The notes below the pieces were generated by a model. It searched no databases and was not told the origin of the DNA. It was given only the letters and a program-made list of their open reading frames with translations. Positions 1 to 7,411 of a stretch of 64,000 nucleotides of DNA are shown here, piece after piece. Both the position numbers and the translations under genes were made by a program. Source of the DNA: JBLHKS01 sp047620505 (lineage in GTDB: Bacteria > Verrucomicrobiota > Verrucomicrobiia > Verrucomicrobiales > DEV007). Where the stretch lies: positions 74,865 to 138,864 of the forward strand of contig JBLHKS010000001.1 in the NCBI GenBank assembly GCA_047620505.1, written 5' to 3'. Positions within the stretch are counted from its first letter, which is position 1, and every line of letters starts with the position of its first letter.

Positions 1-1
1 T

Positions 2-1309
2 ACCGAGATCATTCGTCGAGAGCAGGCTCGCTTTTATGATTGCGTAAGCGTGATGGACAAGCATCTGGGTGAAATGCTCGCTCAGTTGGAAGAAGACGGC
101 CTGGCGGACAACACGATTGTCTTTTTCTATAGCGATCACGGATCCGGCATGCCGCGACACAAACGCAATTTGCAGGAAACCGGAATCCACGTGCCGCTGA
201 TTATTCGGTTTCCTGAAAAGTGGAAGCACCTTGCCCCTGCCGAACCGGGCGAAACCGTCGACCGACTGGTGAGTTTCGTAGATTTTGCTCCGACGGTCTT
301 CAGTTTGCTCGGCATCGACATTCCGGACCACATGATGGGAACTGCTTTTCTCGGCAAGAAGGCTGGAGAGCCCAGGGAATACGTTTTTGCTGCGCGAGAT
401 CGCGTTGACGAGGCGAATGACGTTTCGCGCTGCGTGCGTGACAAGCGTTGGCTCTACATTCAGAATTACATGCCGCATATTTCGCCGAATCAGCCCTGTT
501 TCTGGCCTGGCCAAGGTGATATTCGCAAAGAGATTCACGCATTGGCTGACGCGGGCGAAATTCCAAAAGATACGCCCGCCTGGGCCTATGCAGGGCCGCG
601 AAAGCCCCGAGAAGAGCTCTACGACACCGAAGCGGATCCGCTGTGCTTGAATAATCTCGCCAAAGGCGGCGAGCATAAAGAAGAAGTCGGTCGATTGCGG
701 AAAGAGCTCAGAAGCTGGAGCTCGCGAACCGGCGATACGGGTTTTATTTCTGAAATTATTGCAGCGAAAATGGCTGAAGAGAAGCCGCTCTTTGCCTACA
801 AGAAAAATGATCGAATCTGGCGTGAACTGCGCGATGCAGCTCAGCTATCCGGGATGGGCGCTCCGCATCAGCCGAAGATGCGAGAAGCTTTAGAAGACGA
901 GGATCCGGCGATCCGATATTGGGGAGCTGTAGCGCTCCGGGCGCTTGGGAAAAAGGCCAGCGGATCAAGTGAAGCCCTGATCGCGGCTTTGGAAGACGAC
1001 TCTGCAGCCGTTCGAATCGAGGCAGCAGCTGCTCTGGCTGAAATTGGTGATCTAGAGCGCAGTTTAGAGGCCCTGACGAAGGACTTGGCCGGCGAAGATC
1101 TCATTGCTGCGCTCTACGCAGCTCGTGCGATCGAGCTGATCGGACCAAAGCGAGCTAAATCGGCGATTCCCGCGATGAGGGCTGCATCGGAACGCGCCAA
1201 AACTGGAATGGGAGAGGTCGTGAACCCGCTGATCCCGGGCGAAACAGACAAATTTATGTTTCTCGGATTCTCTGTCGATTCGTTCCTCGCAAAGGCGGAC
1301 CAACAATAG
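2..1309 (+). CDS. Sulfatase, C-terminal part, with HEAT-repeat tail (5' end outside window)
   Basis: The frame is open from the first bases, so the start and the N-terminal half, including the CxPSR formylglycine motif expected in sulfatases, lie upstream; an internal GTG at 50 is unlikely to be the start because in-frame upstream codons (FYDCVSV) continue a family-typical helix. Visible motifs are YSDHG (metal-ligand region), KRNLQETGIHVPLI and VRDKRWLYIQNY. The last ~130 residues form HEAT-like helical repeats (DPAIRYWGAVALRALG, SAAVRIEAAAALAEIG). Family role is hydrolysis of sulfate esters, probably of polysaccharides, outside the cytoplasm; the substrate cannot be read from this part. It is convergent with the next gene, 2 nt apart. 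Confidence 0.9.
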   Translation, partial: TEIIRREQARFYDCVSVMDKHLGEMLAQLEEDGLADNTIVFFYSDHGSGMPRHKRNLQETGIHVPLIIRFPEKWKHLAPAEPGETVDRLVSFVDFAPTVFSLLGIDIPDHMMGTAFLGKKAGEPREYVFAARDRVDEANDVSRCVRDKRWLYIQNYMPHISPNQPCFWPGQGDIRKEIHALADAGEIPKDTPAWAYAGPRKPREELYDTEADPLCLNNLAKGGEHKEEVGRLRKELRSWSSRTGDTGFISEIIAAKMAEEKPLFAYKKNDRIWRELRDAAQLSGMGAPHQPKMREALEDEDPAIRYWGAVALRALGKKASGSSEALIAALEDDSAAVRIEAAAALAEIGDLERSLEALTKDLAGEDLIAALYAARAIELIGPKRAKSAIPAMRAASERAKTGMGEVVNPLIPGETDKFMFLGFSVDSFLAKADQQ

Positions 1310-1311
1310 CG

Positions 1312-1995
1312 TCAACGACGCTTAAGCCAGGATTCCAAGCCGTAGCGCTCTTTACTAAGTTGAGTCGCCTCGAATTCGATTTCTTGATCGATCTCAAGGC
1401 GAACAACCGACTCGGCAAGGTTTTCAGCGAACCGGTCGAAAAGAAGTTCATCAGGCCATGGATCAAGCTGAACGCTTCCTTGATGCAATAAACCATAGCG
1501 ACCGCGGCGCTGGGCTGCTCCTGCGACTTTTCGCGAATTGACGAGGACATCCAGATGCGAATGGCCTCCTCCAGCCGCAAAGCACTGATTTGGCTCTGGG
1601 GCGAAATTGCTGTCTGCCAATGAGGCAGTTATTCCGTTCGCTTCAAGAGTTGGCGTGAAGGCTCGATGAATCGTTTGATAGCTTTCGCTTGGACGGTCAC
1701 GAGCGAGCGGCAACCCGCGAGGGACGATCAAAGTGTAAGTACGATCGTAACGATGATCAACGATTCCGCCGCCAGTCCATCTGCGGATCAGTTGAGGACC
1801 GGAACCGACTTGGGCTTCGATTTCGTTGAATTTTTGGAAATAGCCAAACGAGATCCAATCGCTTTCCCAATTATAAATCCTTAAGATTGGATTCATCGGA
1901 CTTGACCGAAGAAGCGCTTCGTCCACGGCCATGTTTTCGGGGCCAGACCGAGGTATCGGGTCGTCTAAAATCTGCAGCTCACGGAATACAGGCAT
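1312..1995 (-). CDS. Lipoate/octanoate transferase family protein (LplA/LipM-like)
   Basis: A 227-residue protein of the biotin/lipoate A/B ligase fold. RRWTGGGIVDH (71-81) is the family glycine-rich loop and RKVAGAAQRR (155-164) carries the lysine that contacts the acyl-adenylate or acyl group. It lacks the C-terminal accessory domain of E. coli LplA. A cysteine in the CFAAGG segment (C138) sits where LipM octanoyltransferases carry their catalytic Cys, so amidotransfer of octanoyl groups is as likely as lipoate ligation; this is inference from remembered motifs. Likely role: protein lipoylation in the cytoplasm. It is monocistronic on the minus strand, with the upstream neighbour separated by a terminator. 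Confidence 0.8.
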   Translation of the reverse strand: MPVFRELQILDDPIPRSGPENMAVDEALLRSSPMNPILRIYNWESDWISFGYFQKFNEIEAQVGSGPQLIRRWTGGGIVDHRYDRTYTLIVPRGLPLARDRPSESYQTIHRAFTPTLEANGITASLADSNFAPEPNQCFAAGGGHSHLDVLVNSRKVAGAAQRRGRYGLLHQGSVQLDPWPDELLFDRFAENLAESVVRLEIDQEIEFEATQLSKERYGLESWLKRR

Positions 1996-2035
1996 TGGTA
2001 CGGATTCTGAGACCTGAATTGCCGGATTTGACTAC

Positions 2036-2066
2036 AAAAAAAGGGAGCCGACTTTCGGCTCCCTTT
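2036..2066 (-). terminator. Intrinsic terminator of the DNA-binding protein gene
   Basis: Perfect 12-bp stem (2040-2051 with 2055-2066, GGGAGCCGA core) with a 3-nt loop, followed on the minus strand by seven consecutive T (2036-2042). It lies just past the stop codon of the minus-strand gene ending at 2101 and isolates it from the transferase gene. Confidence 0.9.
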
Positions 2067-2100
2067 GGTGTTTGAATTAACGAAATTATAAAAGCAACGA

Positions 2101-2580
2101 TCAGCCTTTGATGCTGTAACGAGACTTTTTCAACTTGCCCGTCTTTTTGACGCCCGGCATTTCCTTCAGCTTTTTCGCTACGGTCTGATAATTGACGCCG
2201 CTGGTATCGCTGATTTCTTTGCAGGAAAGACCAGCTGCTCCGGCCGGACCGAGCACATCAAGAATTGATGTGGTAACGGCTGCACTGCTCATACGCTTAC
2301 GACTACCTCCGCGCCTTGTTTTCTTTTTAGCGGCTTTCTTCTTCGGTGCCGCATCGGCACTGGCAGCTGGTGCAGCAGCAGTAGATGCAGAGGCTGGTGG
2401 GCGTCCACGTCGCACTGCAGTTGTGGCGGCAGTAATTTGGCCAGCCTGCATCTGTGCTTCACGAAGTTGGGCCTCGAGAATTTCAACACGGCGCTGATGT
2501 AACGCTGCGAGTTGATTCTCTAGGCGAGATATCTCACGGCTCAATTGGGCAAGTTCACTCATAGATCTCTCTGTTTCCAT
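2101..2580 (-). CDS. Small DNA-binding protein: coiled coil, AT-hook, winged helix
   Basis: A 159-residue protein I cannot assign to a named family. Layout: heptad-like coiled coil (about 10-46), AT-hook RRGRPP (57-62), Ala/Lys-rich basic linker (65-96), and a C-terminal helix-turn-helix/winged-helix-like domain (98-158; CKEISDTSGVNYQTVAKKL). This suggests a dimeric, nucleoid-associated or regulatory DNA-binding protein. An alternative ATG at 2562 has a purine-rich AGAGAG stretch just upstream and may be the true start. It is monocistronic: AT-rich DNA lies upstream and a perfect terminator downstream. The target is unknown. Confidence 0.75.
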   Translation of the reverse strand: METERSMSELAQLSREISRLENQLAALHQRRVEILEAQLREAQMQAGQITAATTAVRRGRPPASASTAAAPAASADAAPKKKAAKKKTRRGGSRKRMSSAAVTTSILDVLGPAGAAGLSCKEISDTSGVNYQTVAKKLKEMPGVKKTGKLKKSRYSIKG

Positions 2581-2584
2581 ACAA

Positions 2585-2597
2585 GACAGTTTCTGTC
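2585..2597. promoter_or_regulatory. Short inverted repeat at the start of the DNA-binding protein gene
   Basis: GACAG-TTT-CTGTC, a perfect 5-bp dyad, lies 4 nt upstream of the start codon at 2580 within an AT-rich leader (2581-2661). It could be an autoregulatory operator, but a dyad this short can arise by chance. Confidence 0.25.
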
Positions 2598-2661
2598 AAC
2601 TATCTTTTCTTAATAGAAGTTTACTTATCTACTACATTATCAAAGTTAGAAAATAACTCCT

Positions 2662-5600
2662 CTATCGCGAGCCAAATCTCACTTCAATACCTGCAAGAGC
2701 CGCTCCTCGGGCTGATGGAGAGCTAAACAGTAATTCAATACCGTCGGCGACATCAACGTCCTCAATGGTTCGAGTCACGACTCGGTTTCCGCCAGATTCT
2801 TTAACGATATCGATATTCGAAATCGCTTTACTGCCTTGAACAGATACATCGAATTGGCGTTCGCCGGGGGCTACGTTGCCAAGCTCTGCGAAATACAATC
2901 GGATCGAGCACTTCGACGAACTCTTGACTCCTTCTGGCCGTTTAATCGTTAGTTTTTCGATGCCTTCGACGCTGGACGCTCCGATCCAAGCGTTGGTTTC
3001 GTTCTCAAGAGCCGAAGAATGAACGCGAGTAAATTTGACATTGCCGTCCAGTTCAACGGGTGGATTTCTTTCGCCTCCGCTGACTGAAGGATACTCAAAG
3101 AAAAGAGTCCCTTCGTTCGATCTTCTATCTCCGGGAGCACCGAAGTTTATACCGATTCGATCGTCATCGGTTTTCCCTCCGTAGGTCCAGAATTCGGCTT
3201 CAGGCATGTGGATGAGGGCTAGGGAAGTCTGATTCTGATAAGAACAACTGCAGGTTCGGGTATAATCGGGCGCGTTAAGTACCCCGTTGGCTGGAATCAG
3301 GTTGTTGGTGCAACTCGAGCGGAATCCTCCCAGATTTCCGGTTCCTGAGTGGCTCAACAAATCATAGAAGCCCGCCGCACCGGATCGAAACGTAATCAAG
3401 TTCTCACTTCCGATCGCTGTGTTGCAGCCGTAGGTCCGGTGATAGTCCCAACCGGAGTTTTCGCCTGTCAGAAGGTTGATCGCGAAGCCGCCTGATCCGT
3501 TCGTCAGAATTTGATCCTTCCAAATAAGACAAGGACCGCCGTATTTGATTTCCTTGTCGGCCCAGACCACTTCTCCGGTCGAGCCTTTGAGAGCTATCAT
3601 TCCTCGATCTGATTCGTCTTCTGCCCGGTCTCTGTATTTACTGGAAGCCTGGACTACGATGTCATGTTCCAATGAATAGTTCAGGAAGGTGCCAAATACC
3701 TGAGAAGACTCTTTCCAGAGTTCTTTTCCTGTTCGTAAATCCAGCGCCAGAAGAGCGGGCTTCCCTTTTAGTTGAATTCCACGACGCGCGAGCGAAGAAG
3801 CGCGCTCTTTTGTCATAGAATCGATGCAGAACAGGCGGTCTACGCCGACCGCTATGTTATTATGTCTGAAGTTAAACTCGGCCTCCCGTTCCCAAAGCAG
3901 CTTTCCCGAAACTCGGTCAAAGACCATCAATCGCCTGCTGCCTGAAGCATATCTTGTCTGTGGAAGGTCGGTTTCAACTGGTTCTGCCTCTTCTGGTTCG
4001 GCGGTCGGGGTGAAAAGACTCGGGTCGAGAGTGAAATCACTACTTCCGCTGCTCGTATTTCTGCCTTCGATCGCTAGAACGTTTCGTCCGGGGCGAAGAG
4101 TTACTCCTTTGAGCGAAAACTGCTCGTATCCTGCGGCCTCGTGCGATTTTACGTCATTATTAGATTTCGAGACTCCCTCTCGTAGTATTTCAACGCCGTT
4201 CAGCCACACAATGAATCCGTCATCGTAGTTGATTCGCAAAATCAGTTCCGTTCCTGCTTCAGCCTCAAAATCGCGACGAATTCGAACTGCGGAGAATTTT
4301 CCGCGCATATCAATTTCGGTCGCGTCATCGCCATCTCCGTAGCCGAATCCAGCTTTTCCGGTTTTCCACTCGCTTGCATCAAATTCAGGCTTTTCCCAAT
4401 CGTCTGGAGCTTCATCGCCCAGGTGATAGAGCCAGTTTGAACCCTGGGCGATCACCGAAGTGCCACTGTCGAGGATTTGATCCTTACGATCGCCTTTATC
4501 ATCGTCTGTTTCGACTGGAGCGGCGGTAGCGACGAGATAATCACCGGAAACACTTATATGGCCAAAAAATCCGGGCGTTTCAGATCTGAATTTTCGAACG
4601 ATTTCACCGTTTTCGGAATCAAGCTCGAGGATTTCTTCGCCATAAACTGCATAAACTCGATCCGACAGCGAAACGTAGTTGCTGCCGATTTCTCCGGCTC
4701 CGGCAAAGTGAGCAGTAACGTTATAATATTGGCCAAATCCGGGAAGATCCTTTTCCCACAAGAGCGAACCCGTGTAGACGTCGACCGCACGCAGCAGGTC
4801 TGGACCTTCAATAAAAAGACGGCCACCAGCGACTTGAGGCGAAGGGCCATGGCCGTGACGAGGAAGAATTCCGGCGTGCGATGGGCCGCCAAACCAGAGG
4901 ACTCCGAGCGGTGCTTTTACGAGGGAATCTTTCGATACAACCGTCTGAGCTGCGTTCGCGTATTGATGAGTCCAATCGTCCGAACCGGGCAGGGGACCTT
5001 CGCGGCGAAGCACACTGAATTTGCCTTCGCTCGACCATTTTCCGCTTTCGAATTCGCCCTCGACTTGACCATCCAGAATCATCGCACCGCCGTAAGGTCG
5101 AAGCGCGGCGAACGCATTTTTGGCGAAGGCCTCAGCAGCTGCTGGCGTTTCGGTTGTGATCAGTCGGCAAAAATAGGGAGGGAGCGAGACTTTCGCTGGA
5201 TCGCCCACGAGTGCTGCGAACGACTCGCCATATTCGATCAACATCTCGCGCCTCAGCCGATCGATTTTCGCCGGATCCGGGTCGATCGCGATCACATGCG
5301 CGGTCGTTTGCTCGACAAGTTCCCTAACGAGAGAGCCGTCGTCGATCCCGAGGACAAGCACGTACCCCGGTGATTTTCCGAGGATCTTCTTTGCGGCCGC
5401 AATTTTATCCCGATGCAATTTCGATTGATCTGGAGCGGTCCGCTTGAGCTCGTGCGTCGCGATTTTTTCCGGATCGCCCGCTCCGAAGCAGTGCAGCAGC
5501 CCATTTTCGGTCACGACGAACAGCCGATCATCTCCGGCGAGCATCGTGTAAACTTCTGCTCCGTCCTTGAGCTTGGTTTCCCAGACAGGGGCCGATTTTC

Positions 5601-6750
5601 CCGATTCGTAAGCCGCAATCGCGCTGCCGCCGGACGCAAAAAATCGCGAACCAGCCCGGATCCGCCAACTTCCAGGTATCGACTGATCAAGCTGGGTTTC
5701 CGAGCGCTCCTCAAATTCTGCGACCGCTTCGCGAACTTTTTCCCCGCGCCGATCGACCGATTCGCGCACTTTCAGCTCGACTTCCGAGCTGAAAATCCGA
5801 ACTCGATCGCCCTCCGATCCGAGCAGAGTTTCAGGCGAAAAAACCACAGGAGCGGCGGCCTGAATCGCCTTGCCATTCTCCATCGAATACGCGGATTCGC
5901 CGCAAAAATACAGATCGCCCAAAGCCCCGACTTCGTGGCCGCCGTTTCGCTTATCAAACTCGAAATGCCGCAATTCTCCGGTCTCCACATCATAAACTGC
6001 AGGCGTCGATCGCCCGCCTGGCACAACAAGATTTCCGCCAGCAGCTGCCAGGTGCCCTTGCGGGACCACACCGGCAAAACTCGGCGTGCTGTGCGGCTGC
6101 GTCGTCCAATTCGTTCCGTCGCCGCTGTTCGTCCAAACGATCTCGCCGCTCTCTGGATCGACCGCGTGGATGAAAATGCCCATGAACGACCAAATGCTCG
6201 CGGCGAAAAACAGTTTTCCGTCGTGAAGAACGACTCCGCCTCGAGCGGGCCAGCTCGAGATCAGGCGGTGGTTTCCGATGATAAGCCGCTGCGTCGGCCC
6301 GCCGTTCACTTTCCAGATCAGCTCGCCAGATTCGGCGTTTAGCGCGTAGAGAAAACCGTCATCGGAGTTGAAAAACACCCGCCCGTCACTGGCGATCGGC
6401 GCGAATCGAACTGGGCCCTCGGCGAAGAATTTCCAGAGCTCCTCACCCGTCCGCGTGCTGAAGGCGGTCACGGTGTCTTCGCGGCTGGAAGGAACGAAAA
6501 TTCGCTCGCCCATGACCACGGGCTCTGCTTGAAGATCGAATTGAAGCTTCGCTTGCTCGACCGGCCAGGCGGGTGCGGGGTTCGGCAGTTGCCGGGTCCA
6601 GTGGAGTTTCAGATCGGCCGGCAAATCGTCTGGACTCGCGGAACCACGACCTGAGTCGTAACGCCACATTGGCCAGTCGCCAGCGTGAAGGTTTGAATAG
6701 CCGGTCAGAAATCCGGTTATAAGGAGGAGGACAAGATGGAAACGTTTCAT
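2662..6750 (-). CDS. Giant exported PQQ-like beta-propeller protein with embedded methyltransferase-like domain
   Basis: 1362 residues. A Sec signal peptide (about 1-23) is followed by PQQ/BamB-type propeller strands (GEELWKFFAEG, GELIWKVNGG, GEIVWTNSG). At about 430-580 there is a Rossmann-like segment resembling SAM methyltransferases (GYVLVLGIDDGSLVREL; acidic strand end VIAIDPDP). A second propeller begins near 590. It is interrupted at about 775-880 by a beta-sandwich (GFIVWLNGVEILREG, the style of galactose-binding folds), then resumes (GKLLWEREAEF, GKELWKESSQVF). Probably an extracytoplasmic protein; no PQQ-binding or catalytic residues can be assigned. One perfect copy of the iterated palindrome is at 5133. 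Confidence 0.85.
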   Translation of the reverse strand: MKRFHLVLLLITGFLTGYSNLHAGDWPMWRYDSGRGSASPDDLPADLKLHWTRQLPNPAPAWPVEQAKLQFDLQAEPVVMGERIFVPSSREDTVTAFSTRTGEELWKFFAEGPVRFAPIASDGRVFFNSDDGFLYALNAESGELIWKVNGGPTQRLIIGNHRLISSWPARGGVVLHDGKLFFAASIWSFMGIFIHAVDPESGEIVWTNSGDGTNWTTQPHSTPSFAGVVPQGHLAAAGGNLVVPGGRSTPAVYDVETGELRHFEFDKRNGGHEVGALGDLYFCGESAYSMENGKAIQAAAPVVFSPETLLGSEGDRVRIFSSEVELKVRESVDRRGEKVREAVAEFEERSETQLDQSIPGSWRIRAGSRFFASGGSAIAAYESGKSAPVWETKLKDGAEVYTMLAGDDRLFVVTENGLLHCFGAGDPEKIATHELKRTAPDQSKLHRDKIAAAKKILGKSPGYVLVLGIDDGSLVRELVEQTTAHVIAIDPDPAKIDRLRREMLIEYGESFAALVGDPAKVSLPPYFCRLITTETPAAAEAFAKNAFAALRPYGGAMILDGQVEGEFESGKWSSEGKFSVLRREGPLPGSDDWTHQYANAAQTVVSKDSLVKAPLGVLWFGGPSHAGILPRHGHGPSPQVAGGRLFIEGPDLLRAVDVYTGSLLWEKDLPGFGQYYNVTAHFAGAGEIGSNYVSLSDRVYAVYGEEILELDSENGEIVRKFRSETPGFFGHISVSGDYLVATAAPVETDDDKGDRKDQILDSGTSVIAQGSNWLYHLGDEAPDDWEKPEFDASEWKTGKAGFGYGDGDDATEIDMRGKFSAVRIRRDFEAEAGTELILRINYDDGFIVWLNGVEILREGVSKSNNDVKSHEAAGYEQFSLKGVTLRPGRNVLAIEGRNTSSGSSDFTLDPSLFTPTAEPEEAEPVETDLPQTRYASGSRRLMVFDRVSGKLLWEREAEFNFRHNNIAVGVDRLFCIDSMTKERASSLARRGIQLKGKPALLALDLRTGKELWKESSQVFGTFLNYSLEHDIVVQASSKYRDRAEDESDRGMIALKGSTGEVVWADKEIKYGGPCLIWKDQILTNGSGGFAINLLTGENSGWDYHRTYGCNTAIGSENLITFRSGAAGFYDLLSHSGTGNLGGFRSSCTNNLIPANGVLNAPDYTRTCSCSYQNQTSLALIHMPEAEFWTYGGKTDDDRIGINFGAPGDRRSNEGTLFFEYPSVSGGERNPPVELDGNVKFTRVHSSALENETNAWIGASSVEGIEKLTIKRPEGVKSSSKCSIRLYFAELGNVAPGERQFDVSVQGSKAISNIDIVKESGGNRVVTRTIEDVDVADGIELLFSSPSARGAALAGIEVRFGSR

Positions 6751-6819
6751 CGAAGGAAGCTCGCTCCGATCAGGCGGCGTCTTCCATCCAAAAAGGAGGG
6801 AATCTTTATCGATTCAAAT

Positions 6820-7161
6820 TCAGAGCATGAAGCTCAACTCGATCAAAAGAATGATGCCGTCGAATGCCAGAATCGCGGCTCCTCCGAGGCTGAAGCAGGC
6901 AAGCACGGTTGCGACGAATTTTCGATTCGCGTCGAGGGCTCGAGTCAGGTGCTCAAGAAGGTTGAACACAGTCGCGAACAGGATCGCCGCGGGCGGAATT
7001 CCAAACCAGAAGCCGACTTCGGATTTGACCGCGGTGGCAACGATCAGCGTCGCGATGGTGAAAGCGAAAATCGCGACGCTTGGCCGAGTTTGATAAATCC
7101 AAAGAAGGCCTTTCCAGATCGAACCCTGGAAGCGTGGAAGAACAGATGTGTTGGTTTTCAT
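6820..7161 (-). CDS. Small integral membrane protein, unknown
   Basis: About 113 residues (a GTG one codon upstream is an alternative start). Three hydrophobic segments are visible: RPSVAIFAFTIATLIVATAV, a FWFGIPPAAILFATVFNLL stretch and a C-terminal VATVLACFSLGGAAILAF/IILLIELSFML region. No motif is recognised. It lies upstream of, and in the same direction as, the propeller gene with a 69-nt gap, so co-transcription is possible. Open frames on the opposite strand here encode low-complexity, unrecognisable protein and are rejected. Confidence 0.55.
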   Translation of the reverse strand: MKTNTSVLPRFQGSIWKGLLWIYQTRPSVAIFAFTIATLIVATAVKSEVGFWFGIPPAAILFATVFNLLEHLTRALDANRKFVATVLACFSLGGAAILAFDGIILLIELSFML

Positions 7162-7235
7162 CACAACCGACGCTGCATGCCGGTTGTGAACGAAGTTTGA
7201 AGTGTTCGTGAAAAGCGGGTGAAACCGGACTTCGC

Positions 7236-7247
7236 CAGCAGCTGCTG
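7236..7247. repeat. Intergenic copy of the iterated palindrome CAGCAGCTGCTG
   Basis: A perfect 12-bp palindrome in the divergent gap between the small membrane protein and the response regulator. It is one of only two of the 25 perfect copies outside coding sequence. It shows that the word is not just a by-product of protein coding. Confidence 0.85.
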
Positions 7248-7324
7248 GGCCGATTCAAATTCAACAGAATAGAACTCCCATAGGAACCGTCCCAACTCCA
7301 ATTATCAAAAATGCGAAATTTAGC

Positions 7325-7352
7325 TTTGCATTGATTAAGAAATCTGTATTAT
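7325..7352 (+). promoter_or_regulatory. Weak candidate sigma70-type promoter for the response regulator
   Basis: TTTGCA (7325-7330), 16-nt spacer, TATTAT (7347-7352) in an AT-rich stretch about 60 nt before the ATG at 7412. The -10 is good and the -35 poor. No sigma54-type GG-N10-GC box was found. Confidence 0.25.
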
Positions 7353-7411
7353 CTCAGAATCCGGATTTTCCAATCTCCGAAGAAACCTCCTCAATCCAGC
7401 GGATCAAAATT

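Noticed and set aside
5413..6342. 309-codon plus-strand open frame inside the propeller gene
   Set aside because: Antisense shadow rich in Arg and Ser with no domain; the opposite strand encodes clear propeller motifs.
6736..7200. 154-codon plus-strand frame over the small membrane protein
   Set aside because: Highly charged, low-complexity translation with no family; the minus-strand frame has three coherent membrane helices.
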